Assembly: GCF_003473485.1 (NCBI RefSeq)
Contig: NC_053042.1
Location: forward strand, 9,568,501 to 9,632,500
From: Medicago truncatula
Lineage: Eukaryota; Streptophyta; Magnoliopsida; Fabales; Fabaceae
Direction: 5' to 3'
Length of the DNA: 64,000 bases
Shown: in pieces, positions 23,741 through 35,430 of the stretch
How the letters are laid out: every line of letters begins with the position of its first letter
Numbering within the stretch: the first letter of the stretch is position 1
Position numbers and translations under genes: made by a program
Notes under the pieces: model-generated
Seen by the model: only the letters and a program-made list of their open reading frames with translations
What the model was told of the DNA's origin: nothing
The model's database searches: none

Positions 23741-24182
23741 AAAATGCTAGAGACGAAAATAACACAAGAATGATACTTGTCGGACTAGAGAAGAAATTAA
23801 TTTAGACATTAGTAAAAAGTAACATAATCAAGTAACAACGATATATTGTTTCAAAAACAAAACAAAAAAGTAACAACGATATATTTAAGTTTAAATATGA
23901 TAGACATAATATTTATTAATTCCCCTTTAAAAAAAAATTCACTTAGTTCTATCTCTTGTTTTCTATTGAATATCGGCTCAGTATCATATTCGTATTGTAT
24001 CTTGTATCTGGGCTTTATAGGTGTGCGCGCACGTGTGTGTTTGTCTATTATGCACTAAAGTGTGTCTCTTCATTTTGACTAGTTATACATGTAGCCCCCC
24101 CAGTAATGTATTTTTTTTTTAAAATAAAATATATATATTTACAATTAATTTTTATTTTAACGTTTACTCCCTAAGTTTATTG

Positions 24183-24268
24183 TCCTCGTGAGCTTAGCTA
24201 AATTGATTTGAACAATACATAAAATATGCAAGGTTCGAGGTTCAAACCCCGACCACAAAAAAATACTC
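24183..24268 (+). mobile_element. Second SINE copy, shortened
   Basis: It reads CGTGAGCTTAGCTAAATTGA (A-box region), then GAGGTTCAAACCCCGACCAC (B-box), and ends in an A-run. It belongs to the same tRNA-derived family as 23610-23740 but lacks the 3' CACTTATTCATC part. No clear target duplication is seen. Confidence 0.65.
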
Positions 24269-24299
24269 TCTCGTAATAAGCAAACAACAATTATAATAA

Positions 24300-26470
24300 T
24301 ATGATTAAGAGGGGTACCATTAGGTTTGTTGGCTCATGCTTCAAACATTTCAGAGTGATTGATGTATATACATGTAAAATATAACGTAGTAAGAACCGAG
24401 GTACACTTAATTTATTTTGGTTGAAAGTTAAAAAATCTACTTTTGTGTTTGGTACTCAGCAGTGGTGGTCTTGTCCTCTTATGTGTTTGGGTATAGGCTG
24501 ATGTAACTCTGTTGGGTTGTTTGTTTTGGTGTAACTCTTGGTTCCTGTTTGTAGTCTCTATGGCACACCTTATGCTCTAGGGACTGCATTGTTATATAAT
24601 TTCATTTTAGCTTTTTCAAAAAAAAAAGATACAATACAGCTGGGATACGTTAATAAAAAAATTATATAATTAAATGTACAATATAATTATAACCATTTTT
24701 TTAATATGCAAATATATTAATAAACAAAAGAAACTAGTCATATGCTCGTAGTACATCAACATAAATATAAATAATATTGACGATTAAGAGAGTGATGATT
24801 AGTCAATTACATACACAATATATCCCAAAAAGGACATCATAAGTGCTATACTATATCCAAAAGAAACATCGTTAGTGCTATACTATATCGATCCAAAAAA
24901 GAAGCACTATACTCAAAGTTAAGTTATTTTAGTTAACATTAATTAAGAAGTATTGGGGCAGGTATCTGTGCAGAATAATTATCGGATACTCTCCTAATAC
25001 GTATCGGGAAGTATCAGATAATTATTTTTAAAAAAAAAATTAATCTTCAGATACTATCCCGATACGTATCGGGAAGTATCAAACAGGTATCGGTGCAAGA
25101 TACACAAGGGATACAATACGTCATCCATTTTGAAATATTGGGACATTACAGGCGCACACGCACATATGCACAAACACAAACACATATAAACAACACAAGA
25201 TAACACTATAAACTATTTTTTTTTTTTAGGGATATAAACTATTTTTTTTTTTTTAGGGATATAAACTATTTTTCTTAAAACTAACCAAGTCACAATCCCA
25301 AGAAACAATAAATTTATTCTTTTTGTTGAATTGGAATGACCTAAAAAGTAAATAAATTAAATTCTTCTAAGAAATCAGTCATTACAATATTTATTGTTGT
25401 TGTGAATTGATTCATAACTTGCTTTAATCAATTAACAAAAAGTAACAATTTTAATCTACGAGAAGTTGGTGAGTACATGCTTTATTAATTTAAAAAAATA
25501 AAAAAGATAAAACACAACTAATACATTATTAATTTTAAATTAAAATGATTTTTAATATTCGATCAATTACACAATTTATTTTCTTTGATTCTCATGAATC
25601 AATCATGACTCTTTGAGCCATACATTTCTATCACAAACAACACACATCAAGTTTATCAACAAACCACCAATATATCTTGAAAAGAATTCATATTTCCCTC
25701 ATTATTCATGTATTAAATATGATGTTTTGAGTGATGAATGTCATGTGAGAATGAATATTATATATGTTAGAAATACAATTTGATTGTAAATTTTAACCAT
25801 ATTACAATTATGTATTATGTATCAAATAGATGGTATTTTTTAAAAATGATCACATACAATTTTGCAACATTTCTTCAAAAAAAAAATAAATTTGTAACTT
25901 ACTATTATTTTATGAACAAATTATAAAGTATATTAACTATCAATTTGGAATTAGATGAAAAACATTTAAGTTGATTATTTTTTTGTCTTTAATTTATATG
26001 CATCCATTCTTTTGTATTTTCTCATTTTATTTCCTTTATTGTTTGTGCACACATGCATAAAATAAAAGATATTTTTACAAATAAACCAGTACAAAAAATT
26101 GTTACCCCTCTATCTATCAACATAAACCATTATAAAAAAATATAGCGTTCTTCTAAATATTTATACACATTATATGTATCTCTTATTCCTAAACAAAGTT
26201 TGGTTGCCCTAATTTTAACCTAATATTTTAACCTAATATTTTAGCAACTTTTCCCTCCTTCAAAACCTAACCATATTTCCTAATTCCCCTCCTCGAAACC
26301 CTAACCATGATTTCCTAACTTCACTCCCCCTAAAACCTATCTAATTGATTTCCATAAACCATATCTCCTAACTCCCCTCCTCCAAACCCTCACCAATATA
26401 TTTAAATCCTTTCTCCTAAACCGAAATCTATTTCTAAAACCATACCTTTCTCTTAAACCGAAATTTCTTA
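24300..26470. other. Intergenic with short tandem repeats, no gene seen
   Basis: AT-rich sequence. Two related ~80-bp blocks containing ATACGTATCGGGAAGTATC lie at about 24980-25110; the second includes the perfect 18-bp palindrome TCCCGATACGTATCGGGA (25057-25074). Three copies of a 26-bp unit (ATAAACTA, T-run, AGGGAT) lie at about 25208-25275. CT-rich repeats of CCTAACC type at 26270-26460 probably form the leader of the next small gene. Confidence 0.6.
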
Positions 26471-26476
26471 ATCAAC

Positions 26477-26923
26477 ATGGCTTCCAGAAACATTCAAACT
26501 TTGTTGTCATACCACTACCTCACTGGTAACCATATCTTCATTCCACTCTGGTTTAAACTAAATATATAGATTTTTGCTCTTATTCCTCGCTGTTTGAAAG
26601 TATAAATCATTCTTTCAATCCCTTTCAATCTTTTGTAGGTCCGTTGGTGAAAAACTCTTTTTCCGATCTTGACAAAGCAATCAACAAGCTCAGACTGAAA
26701 TACAGATCATATATCGTTGAATATGACATTGATGTTGTATGTGTTTTTTTGCGAAATATACCTATTCTTAATTATTTGCATTCTATTTTATCAATGTTTG
26801 TGATGTTTTTGTTTGTTATTTTTTTAGGGTGCAGTATGCTTGCCAAACATGTTTGGCGGTGATTTCGGAGATCAAATTGGGCGCTATGCAATATTGACTG
26901 ATCCTAAGTCCAACAAGGTGTGA
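26477..26923 (+). CDS. Small orphan gene, 80 residues, unrecognised
   Basis: Three exons with matching phases and good splice sites are read: 26477-26525, 26639-26736 and 26828-26923, total 243 bases. The product starts MASRNIQTLLSYHYLTGPLV and contains LRLKYRSYIVEYDIDV and VCLPNMFGGDFGDQIGRYAI. I do not recognise a family with confidence; a truncated B3-like DNA-binding fold is one guess. The last exon could instead be spliced at AAG/GTGTGA and the gene be 3'-truncated, since the stop falls inside that donor-like sequence. It sits upstream of the minisatellite in the Helitron-like region and may be a captured fragment. Confidence 0.45.
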
Positions 26924-27324
26924 AGATCAGAGGGGATGCTCCGATGGTTGGGTCACATGATACCATCTACCTTGATGTTATTTACAATTAGTCCATGTTT
27001 AGATAAATTGTGCAAGACCTTTTCAATTTGAATTTTAAGTTTTAGTTTCTTAAAGTTTTGGAAGCATCTATTTTTTTTGTCTTTGAATTTAGCAAATGTC
27101 CCTTGAATTTCATAAATAATTTAGCCTTGCTTGCTTTGCTTTTTGATTTATATATTTGTGTTTGTTTTTGTGTTGCTGAATCAATTTAGTAGCATGGTTG
27201 TGTTACTGAAGCATTTTAGTAACATGGCTTTTAGTAACATTATTAGTAACAATTACTAGAATCAATTTAGTAGCATAGTTGTGTAACGTCTCCTCTTAAC
27301 ATTATTACTAACAATTACTAATCC

Positions 27325-28410
27325 AAATCTATAAAATATATTTTGGGTGGAAACAAACTAAAATCCTAATCCTAATTTCTCTCAATCAAGTAACTAAGAG
27401 ATTTCATCCACATCTCTAAACTAACTTTTTGGTGGAAAGAAACTAAAATCCTTATTTCTCTCATTCAAATAATTAGGGAATTTCATCCACATCTCTAAAA
27501 TATGTTTTGGGTGGAAACAAACTAAAATCCTAATCCTAATTTCTCTCATTCAAGTAACTAAGAGATTTCATCCACATCTCTAAACTAACTTTTTGGTGGA
27601 AAGAAACTAAAATCCTTATTTCTCTCATTCAAATAATTAGGGAATTTCATCCACATCTCTAAAATATGTTTTGGGTGGAAACAAACTAAAATCCTAATCC
27701 TAATTTCTCTCATTCAAGTAACTAAGAGATTTCATCCACATCTCTAAACTAAGTTTTTGGTAGAAACAAACTAAAATCCTTATTTCTCTCATTTAAATAA
27801 TTAGGGGATTTCATCCACATCTTTAAAATATGTTTTGGGTGGAAACAAACTAAAAATCATAATTCCTCTCATTCAAGTAACTACTAAAGATTTCATCCAC
27901 ATCTCTAAAATATGTTTTGGATGGAAACAAACTAAAAATCCTAATTCCTCTCATTCAAGTAACTACTAAAGATTTCATCCACATCTCTAAAATATGTTTT
28001 GGGTGGAAACAAACTTAAATCCTAATCCTAATTTCTCTCATTCAAGTAACTAAGAGATTTCATCTACATCTCTAATCTAACTTTTTGGTGGAAACAAACT
28101 AAAATCCTTATTTCTCTCATTCAAATAAGTAGGGGATTTCATCCACATCTCTAAAATATGTTTTCGGTGGAAACAAACTAAAAATCCTAATTCTTCTCAT
28201 TCAAGTAACTAAGAGATTTCATCCACATCTCTAAAGTAACTTTTTGGTGGAAACAAACGAAAATCCTTATTTCTCTCATTCAAATAAGTAGGGGATTTCA
28301 TCCACATATCTAAAATATGTTTTGGGTGGAAACAAACTAAAAATCATAATTCATCTCATTCAAGTAACTATTACACATTTCATCCACATCTCTAAAATAT
28401 GTTTTGGCGA
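27325..28410. repeat. Minisatellite, ~82-bp unit with 164-bp higher-order period
   Basis: About 13 copies of a unit of roughly 80 bp containing TTTCATCCACATCTCTAAA and GGTGGAAACAAACTAAAATC lie head to tail. Two subtypes alternate: one with AAAATATGTTTTGGGTGG (near 27334, 27499, 27661, 27825, 27908, 27990, 28153, 28313 and 28396), the other with AACTTTTTGGTGG. This gives spacings of 160-164 bp in most of the array and 82-83 bp in parts. Confidence 0.92.
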
Positions 28411-28710
28411 ATCAACTATGGTAATTCTTAAGTAAAAAAAAAATGTAAATTCTTAATTAAAACAAAGTGCCCCATCAACAATATTAATTTCATTTTATTC
28501 ATATTAATCTTTATCCTAAAATGTTGGCCACTTCCTAATTTTGTTCCACTATTTTGTGCTTATCCTGATAGCTAATACTCTTTATTGCTCAACCGACATA
28601 TCCTACTCACACATATTCCACCTTTTTCCTATAAATATATCATAACCTATTAGCCAAACCATCTCAATCTAAATAAGCATCCTCTTTCTTGGAAAGGAAA
28701 AAACAAGCCA

Positions 28711-30269
28711 ATGATGTCTGCCAAATACACTCCAATCTCAGCTGTTTCTGGAGGAAGAAAGAATCTCAAGATGTGTGTGCGAGTTGCTCACATTTGGTTG
28801 ATTCGAGAAAAGAAGGTCCCCACTAGCATCATTTTCATGAACATGTTACTGGTCGATGAAAAGGTTTCTGCATGTTTGCACTCTTAACTTTAAAATTAAA
28901 GTAATGTCATTTTTGTTTTTTAGTTATGTAATTTAACCAGCTGTTTAATGTTGTTGTTGTCGTCAACAGGGTGGACGTATTCACGCCACAGCTAGAAAAG
29001 ATTTGGTGGCAAAGTTCAGGTCCATGGTTCAAGAAGGGGGTACATATCAGCTTGAAAATGCAATTGTAGATTTTAATGAAAGTCCTTATAAGGTAACTTC
29101 ACACAAACATAAGCTTAGTATGATGCACAATTCAACTTTTACCAAAGTACACTTGCCTGCTATCCCTATGAACGTTTTTGAGTTCAAGCCATTCAATGAA
29201 ATTCTCTCTTCAACTGTCGAGGAAGTATCTACGGGTAGGACTTGAATTCTGAATGTGTGTTGTACATTATTTCTACCTATAAGCATTCGTTTAGGAATTT
29301 CATACATTTGGTTTTGCTTTTGTATACGTAATTTCAGATGTTATTGGTCATGTAATTGAAAGAGGTGATATAAGGGAAACTGAAAAGGACAGAAGGAAAA
29401 GCAGGGTTATTGATCTCACTTTAGAAGATCTTGAGTAAGATTTGTCTCTTTCTTTGTACCTGGTTGTAATATAATTTTAATATACCTTATGTTTCTGAAT
29501 TGATATTTTGGTAATATTTTATTACAGAAACAACCGCTTGCATTGCTCTCTTTGGGGTGAACATGGCGACAAAATTGTGACCTTTTTTGGCAACCATGAC
29601 AACGACACACCTACTATATTGATATTGCAGTTTTGCAAGACACGCGTGTATTTAGGTATGTCGTGTTTTAAGTTTTTGCTTTCTGCTGATATCAACAATG
29701 AAATGGGAAATTATGTTCACTTGCTGTTGATTTTTAAAAAAATTAGGTGCTATGGGAGTTGTTAATGCCTTTAATGGGACTAAGCTGATACTTAATGGCG
29801 ATTTGCCTGATGTCGCTGCGTACATGACACGGTAACCATTTATATTTTCATATGCTTTAGAATAAAGACAAGTTTTTTTGGTCATAATTAAGTTGTCTGG
29901 AGGTCTCACCACTCTTCTATTAACATTGGTGCCATTTTATTAGAATGAAAAATGCATCAATACAGTTCACCCGAAGTGTCAGCCAAATTTCAACGAACAG
30001 CTCCGCGTCTTTATCAGATGACTTGCTCAACACTAACCGAATGACAATTGAAAGCATGATTGAGTCAACTGAGGTAGCTATCTATTTATTGAAATTTTTA
30101 GATGTCGTTTTGGATTCATCTTTGTTATTTTTCACATGGACAGTTGTACATTGCAATATCACAGGTTACTTCGAGGGGTGGTTTAAAGATATTGATTAAT
30201 GACGACGACGGCGATGATACCGATGTTGCATCAAGTGTGGTCTACAGAGAAGTTTTCCGTAATGTGTAG
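28711..30269 (+). CDS. RPA70-like single-stranded DNA-binding protein (Helitron-associated)
   Basis: Seven exons with matching phases give an open 963-base frame of 320 residues: 28711-28863, 28970-29234, 29338-29434, 29528-29655, 29747-29831, 29944-30073 and 30165-30269. The product resembles the OB-fold DNA-binding domains of replication protein A large subunit: VRVAHIWLIREKKV, MLLVDEKGGRIHAT, LVAKFRSMVQEGGTYQL, then a second OB-fold with RLHCSLWGEHGDKIVTFF. It is much shorter than true RPA70 (600 or more residues) and lacks the C-terminal zinc-ribbon domain, so it is not the housekeeping subunit. The position 235 bases before a Helitron 3' end, and plant Helitrons being known to carry RPA-like genes, make it probably element-borne. 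The start is the first of two adjacent Mets. Confidence 0.8.
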
Positions 30270-30470
30270 GACTTTTTTGGGTACTATTCATTTTCTTACT
30301 TATTGAAAGTATTTGCATGTCAACGAACTTCAGTTATAGGAACTACGTACTAGAATTATGGAACAATAACAAAGTCTATGGTAATTGTCATTTTGCTTTG
30401 ATTCACGACAATTTTTACATTCAAGCAAACTACAGTGTCTTATTTTTTCAGTGAGTATTAATTTTTTTAA

Positions 30471-30505
30471 ATGACACGTGCGTTAGCACGGGTCAATGGT
30501 CTAGT
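30471..30505 (+). other. Helitron 3' terminus (hairpin plus CTAG)
   Basis: Stem CGTGC (30477-30481), loop GTTA and stem GCACG (30486-30490) are followed by GGTCAATGGT and CTAG (30501-30504), then the host T at 30505. Hairpin, spacing and final CTAG all match the Helitron consensus. Confidence 0.88.
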
Positions 30506-31033
30506 TTTTTTAAAACGATATCCCCTTTATGTTTAGGGCCCTACATAATCATCTATCCCAACCCAACCATGTTCATAGGCACCACTAACATCAATGAGAC
30601 TATTAAGCGCAAAAAAGAGGAACATAGTAAGACACTGACCTTAGTTACTACTCTTTAATGATCCCAAATTTAAAAAATGTTATTTAAAAAAGTCAAATAT
30701 TATAAATTTCAATGCACTAATTTTACAAATTTTCATAAAAATTTATTATTAAAGGTGCTTAAAGAGTGTCTGGGAATACTCGTTAACATTTCCCTTCAAA
30801 TAAATATGTACATTTCAACTTATTTCTCGACCAATGTTACGTTTCACATAAGCTTTCTGACACATTCTATTAGTTATTTTTTAGTTGGATATTTTTGTAG
30901 TATTTTGAACAATTTATGACTTTTAGTGTATCTGAAAAAATGTTATAGTATTTTTGAAAAGAACATAGTACTTAAAATGTATTGTATTTGGTGTGATATA
31001 TTTAATTTATTGTATATATAAAAAATATTGTGT

Positions 31034-31037
<4 letters not shown>

Positions 31038-31092
<55 letters not shown>
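31038..31092. repeat. (TA)n microsatellite
   Basis: An uninterrupted dinucleotide run of about 27 units. The plus-strand reading frame over it (31028-31282) is an artefact of the repeat. Confidence 0.95.
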
Positions 31093-31100
<8 letters not shown>

Positions 31101-31339
31101 TAAAGAGTAAGCATAATTGGAGAAGGTTGCATCATGTAACATGTTGGCACTTCAATATATCATTAATCATATACAATCTCTCCAAAGATAGTATTAATAT
31201 GAAAAAGCAAAAACAAAGGGTGGGGGACATAAATCGAACCCATCAAAACGAGATTAACGAAAACGATAAGAAGATAAATTAATTCTATATCTAAAGAAAC
31301 ATTCTGTAAAACAAGTCAAACCTAAAGTTGATTTACCCA

Positions 31340-32165
31340 AACTCCTAAACCTAAGGATATTGATAAATGTGAGGCTTGCCTTGAGTTACATGAAGAGATT
31401 GTCCACCTAAAAAGTAAAATAGAACAAGCCTCCGGTGTTCTTATGGCCTCTACTAAACGTTCAAAAAGTGATGATTTATGTTGGAGATTGATATTTTTCT
31501 GGTTTAATAATTAATTGTGTTGTTATTTTCTGTCAAAATTAATGTGTTGCTTGTTTAAGTTTAAGTGTCATAATTAGATTGTTGCTTATTTGGTAAGTAA
31601 GAGTCCTAGGTAATGATGTCTATGGTTCTTAGGTAATGATGACTAGTGTTTAGAGTAGATTTAGTGTAGATTTTATGTTTAGTCTTACAAGCAAGTTTAT
31701 GGCTTGACTCTATATATTTGTAGTGTATGTTTAAGTTTAATGTATCAAAGTATCTTAGCTTTTAGTACTTTGTTCACAAAACATTGTTGTCTTCTCTAAC
31801 TTTTTGGTTTTTTTCTTCTTTCTTCTCCACCATTTTTTAATCTTAATTTTCTGTCTTAACTTATTGCTTCTGCTGCCTTTCCAAATGCTAACAATTTACA
31901 TTACAAAAATTTACCTAAAATGTTATAAGAGTGCTTTGTAACCACAAGAAGAAAATAGTATCTATATAATGGTTGTTCAAGGCCCATGACGTTCATCGAC
32001 TTCAAAAGAAAAGAATGTGGTATTGTCTCTTGTGGTGATATTAATCAATGTAAAATTCTGAGTAGAGGTGTTGTTGGAAATCCTTCCACATCTAGCAGAA
32101 AAAATGTTATGCTTGTTGAAGGGCTTAAATACAATCTTCTAAGCATTAGGCATTTTTAATGTATT
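31340..32165 (+). mobile_element. Copia gag-protease remnant, interrupted by a solo LTR
   Basis: At 31355-31470 the frame reads KCEACLELHEEIVHLKSKIE, a copia gag coiled-coil region. At 31985-32160 it reads FIDFKRKECGIVSCGDINQC and VMLVEGLKYNLLSIRHF, the protease-to-pre-integrase part of another section of the same type of protein. Stops and large deletions make it non-functional. The two halves are separated by the solo LTR at 31479-31893. Confidence 0.75.
31479..31893 (+). mobile_element. Solo LTR with 5-bp target duplication
   Basis: It begins TGTTGGAGATTG and ends GCTAACA (TG...CA), 415 bp, with direct repeats ATTTA at 31474-31478 and 31894-31898. No internal retrotransposon sequence remains, so it probably arose by recombination between two LTRs. 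It lies inside an older copia remnant and is therefore younger than it. Confidence 0.88.
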
Positions 32166-32379
32166 TGTATTGATTGTTGATTTGTTCTAAAAGATTAAAT
32201 ATTTAAATTCTCAATTCACCTTTGAATCATATTTGATATTCATTGTCTTAGTTTTTTATCATCATCAAACACAGATTCAATAGTCATACTCTTTTTAATC
32301 CATGTATTCCTAAAAAAAATTGAAAAACGAAAAACGCTATTCATCCCATCCTCTAGCGAACTTCCTCAGTCCCACTTTT

Positions 32380-33070
32380 GCCTTTCCTATTTGGACACTC
32401 GGTTATAAAATGCCCCAGCTGCTTTCATGCATAACATATCCTTGACCCCTTCATTTATTGACATGTTCCCTTGCTTAAGTTCCAGAAATTCTTGCTCTTT
32501 CTTAATCTTGAAAGACTTCGGAAGGTACTTCTCCATTATTGCTTTCTTAAAACTAGCCCAATTGATTTCTACATCATTGACCGTCATACGACGTTGAGCA
32601 CCTTCCCACCAATCTTATGTTGCGCCTCTAAATCAATTGGTAGCATCCATGACATTATCTGCTTATGAGCATTCAGCCAATCGGAAAATTTTCTCCATCT
32701 GCTTGATCCACCTTTTTGCTTCTTGTGGATCAACTTCCCCATTGAACTCCGAGGGATGATTCTTATCATACTATCTGAATGTTGTATTCGGCTGAAAGGA
32801 TTGGCCTTTTTGCATCATATTAGCCCATTGTCCCTGAGACTGAGCATGTTGATTAATCTTCCATTGTATTTGTATCATCTGCATGATCTTTTGATGCTGC
32901 AAGGCCTACTGAGCTTGTTGTTCCTAATATTGTTGCTGCATCAGTTGTTGTTGATGCAATATTTATGCTCACATATTAACATTAGGATTCTCTTCTTCTT
33001 CGTGAGCTTGATTCCTTCTAGGCCTTCCAAGTCCCCTTGGGTTTTCGGAATTGGTTCATACTCAAAGCAC
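32380..33070 (-). pseudogene. Ty3/gypsy gag remnant
   Basis: Read on the minus strand, pieces in shifted frames give a Gln-rich N terminus (NPRGLGRPRRNQ, then a QQQ region), HPSEFNGEVDPQEA with WIKQMEKIFRLAEC, then NWASFKKAIMEKYLPKSFKIKKEQEFLELKQGNMSI. This is the order of the retrotransposon gag domain of plant gypsy elements. Frameshifts and stops inactivate it. No protease, reverse transcriptase or integrase follows on the minus strand, where the copia remnant begins instead. Confidence 0.75.
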
Positions 33071-33284
33071 TAGAAACAATGTCATAAAATAGATAATATC
33101 AAAACTTATCAATCAAAAAGAATTAAGAAAAATACATTCAAGTCATATGCTTCAAGGTAAGGTTCACACACATCTTATTTGCAATAAAATAGTTTTAAGT
33201 CAATAATCAATCACATGTGCACAAGAGACTCAATACAATTATGCGTGAGATGCATGCTCTTATAACTATATGATCCGGATATAA

Positions 33285-33520
33285 TTCCCGCCGCTAAGGC
33301 ATCCACACAAAATATAACTGCAATTCCCACCACTAAGGCATCTATATAGAATATAATTGCAATTCCCGCCACTAAGGCATCTATATAGAATATAATTGCT
33401 TGCAATTCCCGCCACTAAGGCACCACACAAATGCATATGCCATGCATGATCATGAAAATGTAGACTAAAACCCGCCACTAAGGCACCACACAGAATATAA
33501 TTATAACCCGCCGCTAAGAC
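33285..33520. repeat. Short tandem repeat, ~42-bp unit around CCCGCCACTAAGGCA
   Basis: Six diverged copies of CCCGCC(A/G)CTAAGGCA lie separated by AT-rich spacers such as TATATAGAATATAATTGC, with variable spacing of about 43-60 bases. The array lies between the gypsy gag remnant and LTR-like sequence, so it probably belongs to that dead element's leader or LTR. Confidence 0.8.
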
Positions 33521-33529
33521 AATTACAAT

Positions 33530-35430
33530 CAAATATAACGCATGGTCAAACACGCAACCAAAAGTCCATCATTTCACAAACTCACATTTTCATCTTTCTC
33601 TTTTCTTTAATTCATAAAAAAAAACGTAACACTTCTTTTCCAACACCACAAAAAAAAAAAACATATACGCATAGCAACATGAAATAAATGTCATTCTACA
33701 TAACATTATCATACAAACATCATATAAAATATAATTAAACTAATAACTTTTATAAAAGGTTAAATTTTACAATATAAATTTATATTTTACTTGTTTTTCT
33801 TCTCAACAGACAAGAATCTATACCTCTAATTCATAACATCATCCTAGTACTCAGTATGGACGTATGAGGTAAAAGCCCTTACTTGATACGCTTTATTTAT
33901 TAATGAGGCTTCTAGTTCCACGCATCTTAATGAGGCTTCTGGTTCCACAAAAGAGCTTGCAAGAGAGAAAGGACTCAAAACTTCAAATAGGAACCCAAGT
34001 ATTAGAGAGAAAGTGGAGACAAGAGGAATAAGTGACAAATGATGGAAAGGTCTTACCTTGGTTCTACACGAAAATTGAAGGACAACAAGACTTGGAATTT
34101 ATTTTCCATGAACAAATGAATCATTGTGAGAATTTCATAATGTAACCGTGTAGGTTGATGTAATCGTGTAGCAGAAATAAAAAGAGTAGAGCTAAAAAGG
34201 AAATTTGGCGTTTTTCTATTTCTTTGGTCTAGTAACGTGCTTGTGATGGTTTATTTGATATCAGGAAAGAAATATGCACGTTGATTGGTAGTGGATGCAA
34301 ATGAATTGCAGAAACAAAATCTCTAATTAATTCTATTATACCCACAATAAAAGGAAATGGGGCTCTTATCTATTTCCTAACGCAATCAAGGCCACTAACC
34401 GAGTAATTGGGAGATAGTTGCAAAGTCTATGGCTTGACAATTAGGCCACTAAAAGAACGTGGATGACCATGTCAAAATAGAGAACCACAAAATAAAATAA
34501 TTAATATAATATAAATTATTAACTCTAAAATAGATTATAAATAAAAATGCAGCATAAATTATTTGAATAAAAATAAATCATGTAAGGAATGATTATCCTA
34601 TTTTTGTCACACCAAATTGATTATTAAAAATGAACTATATGAAAGAAAATCTAATTAATAACCAAACGTAAGGAATGTCAAGATTTTGTAAAAAATTTCG
34701 CACATAAAATAAATTGTTGACCAACTAAGTGACAAGTCAAGAAAATCATTTAAAATTACATATATAAAATATTGGGATGTTACAGATACCAAATTGTATC
34801 GCTCATACTAAATTTATCTAAAATATTTAGATGAACGCCAAAATTAGTATTTGGCGAATACATAAGTAAATCATATCTGAATACATAAGTACTACTCACG
34901 AGTACAATAAATACACAACAACTAACATATACAGTATTAGTACAAGACAATGTAAATACAAAGCTATCCAGCTTCCTTCTGTTTACCCTTATCACAAACA
35001 ACCTACGTATCTGAAAAAGAATAAAAAGAATTGGGGTGTGACACAATGTCTCAGTGAATCTCACCTAACCTATGATGATAGTGACCAGGGGAAAACTAAG
35101 ATCATATTATCATGTTCATTGATTTTATGGAATGGCCGGGTGGAGCAGTTCCGGAACATCCCTAATAAAAATATCCGACTAAAATTCCTATATAAATCAG
35201 GTTTGAGTCGGAAGTCCTCTTATTGTCATGTGGGCTATCCTATCGGAAAGTATCCCATCCATCTGATCGTGGGACCACTAGGTACACAACTTACTTGCAT
35301 AATACAATTTCACCCAGGTCAGTCCATGATTTACCAGTCATATATCATCCTTGTTATATCTCTCTAGTTAATGTATGTCATTATACTTGCACTCACATCA
35401 GAAATCATGGCAATCGGTTACATGAATATA
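33530..35430. other. Degenerate LTR-type sequence, no gene seen
   Basis: On the minus strand, TGTAACATCCCAATATTT begins at about 34783 and TGTCACACCCCAATTC at about 35044. Both look like the starts of plant gypsy LTRs, fitting the minus-strand gag remnant below. I cannot find matching second LTRs or target duplications, so the limits are open. Confidence 0.35.

Larger units (their letters stand above)
26400..30504 (+). mobile_element. Helitron-like element with RPA gene (5' end not located)
   Basis: The 3' terminus is textbook: hairpin CGTGC-GTTA-GCACG at 30477-30490, ten bases, then CTAG at 30501-30504 followed by T. Helitrons end in CTRR after such a hairpin, insert between A and T, and make no target duplication. 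Just inside this end lies an RPA70-like gene, the accessory gene known from plant Helitrons. A minisatellite and a small orphan gene lie further upstream. No Rep/helicase is present, so the element would be non-autonomous. The start at 26400 is a placeholder: I could not recognise the TC-type 5' end. Confidence 0.65.

Noticed and set aside
31028-31282. Plus-strand frame with a long Ile-Tyr repeat
   Set aside because: It is the translation of the (TA)n microsatellite.
33285-33520. Possible CRISPR-like array
   Set aside because: Plant nuclear sequence, repeats diverged and spacers themselves similar; it is a tandem repeat in dead retroelement sequence.
34765-35044. Two gypsy-type LTR starts on the minus strand
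   Set aside because: The terminal words look right, but I could not find paired LTRs, primer site or target duplication, so no element limits are claimed.
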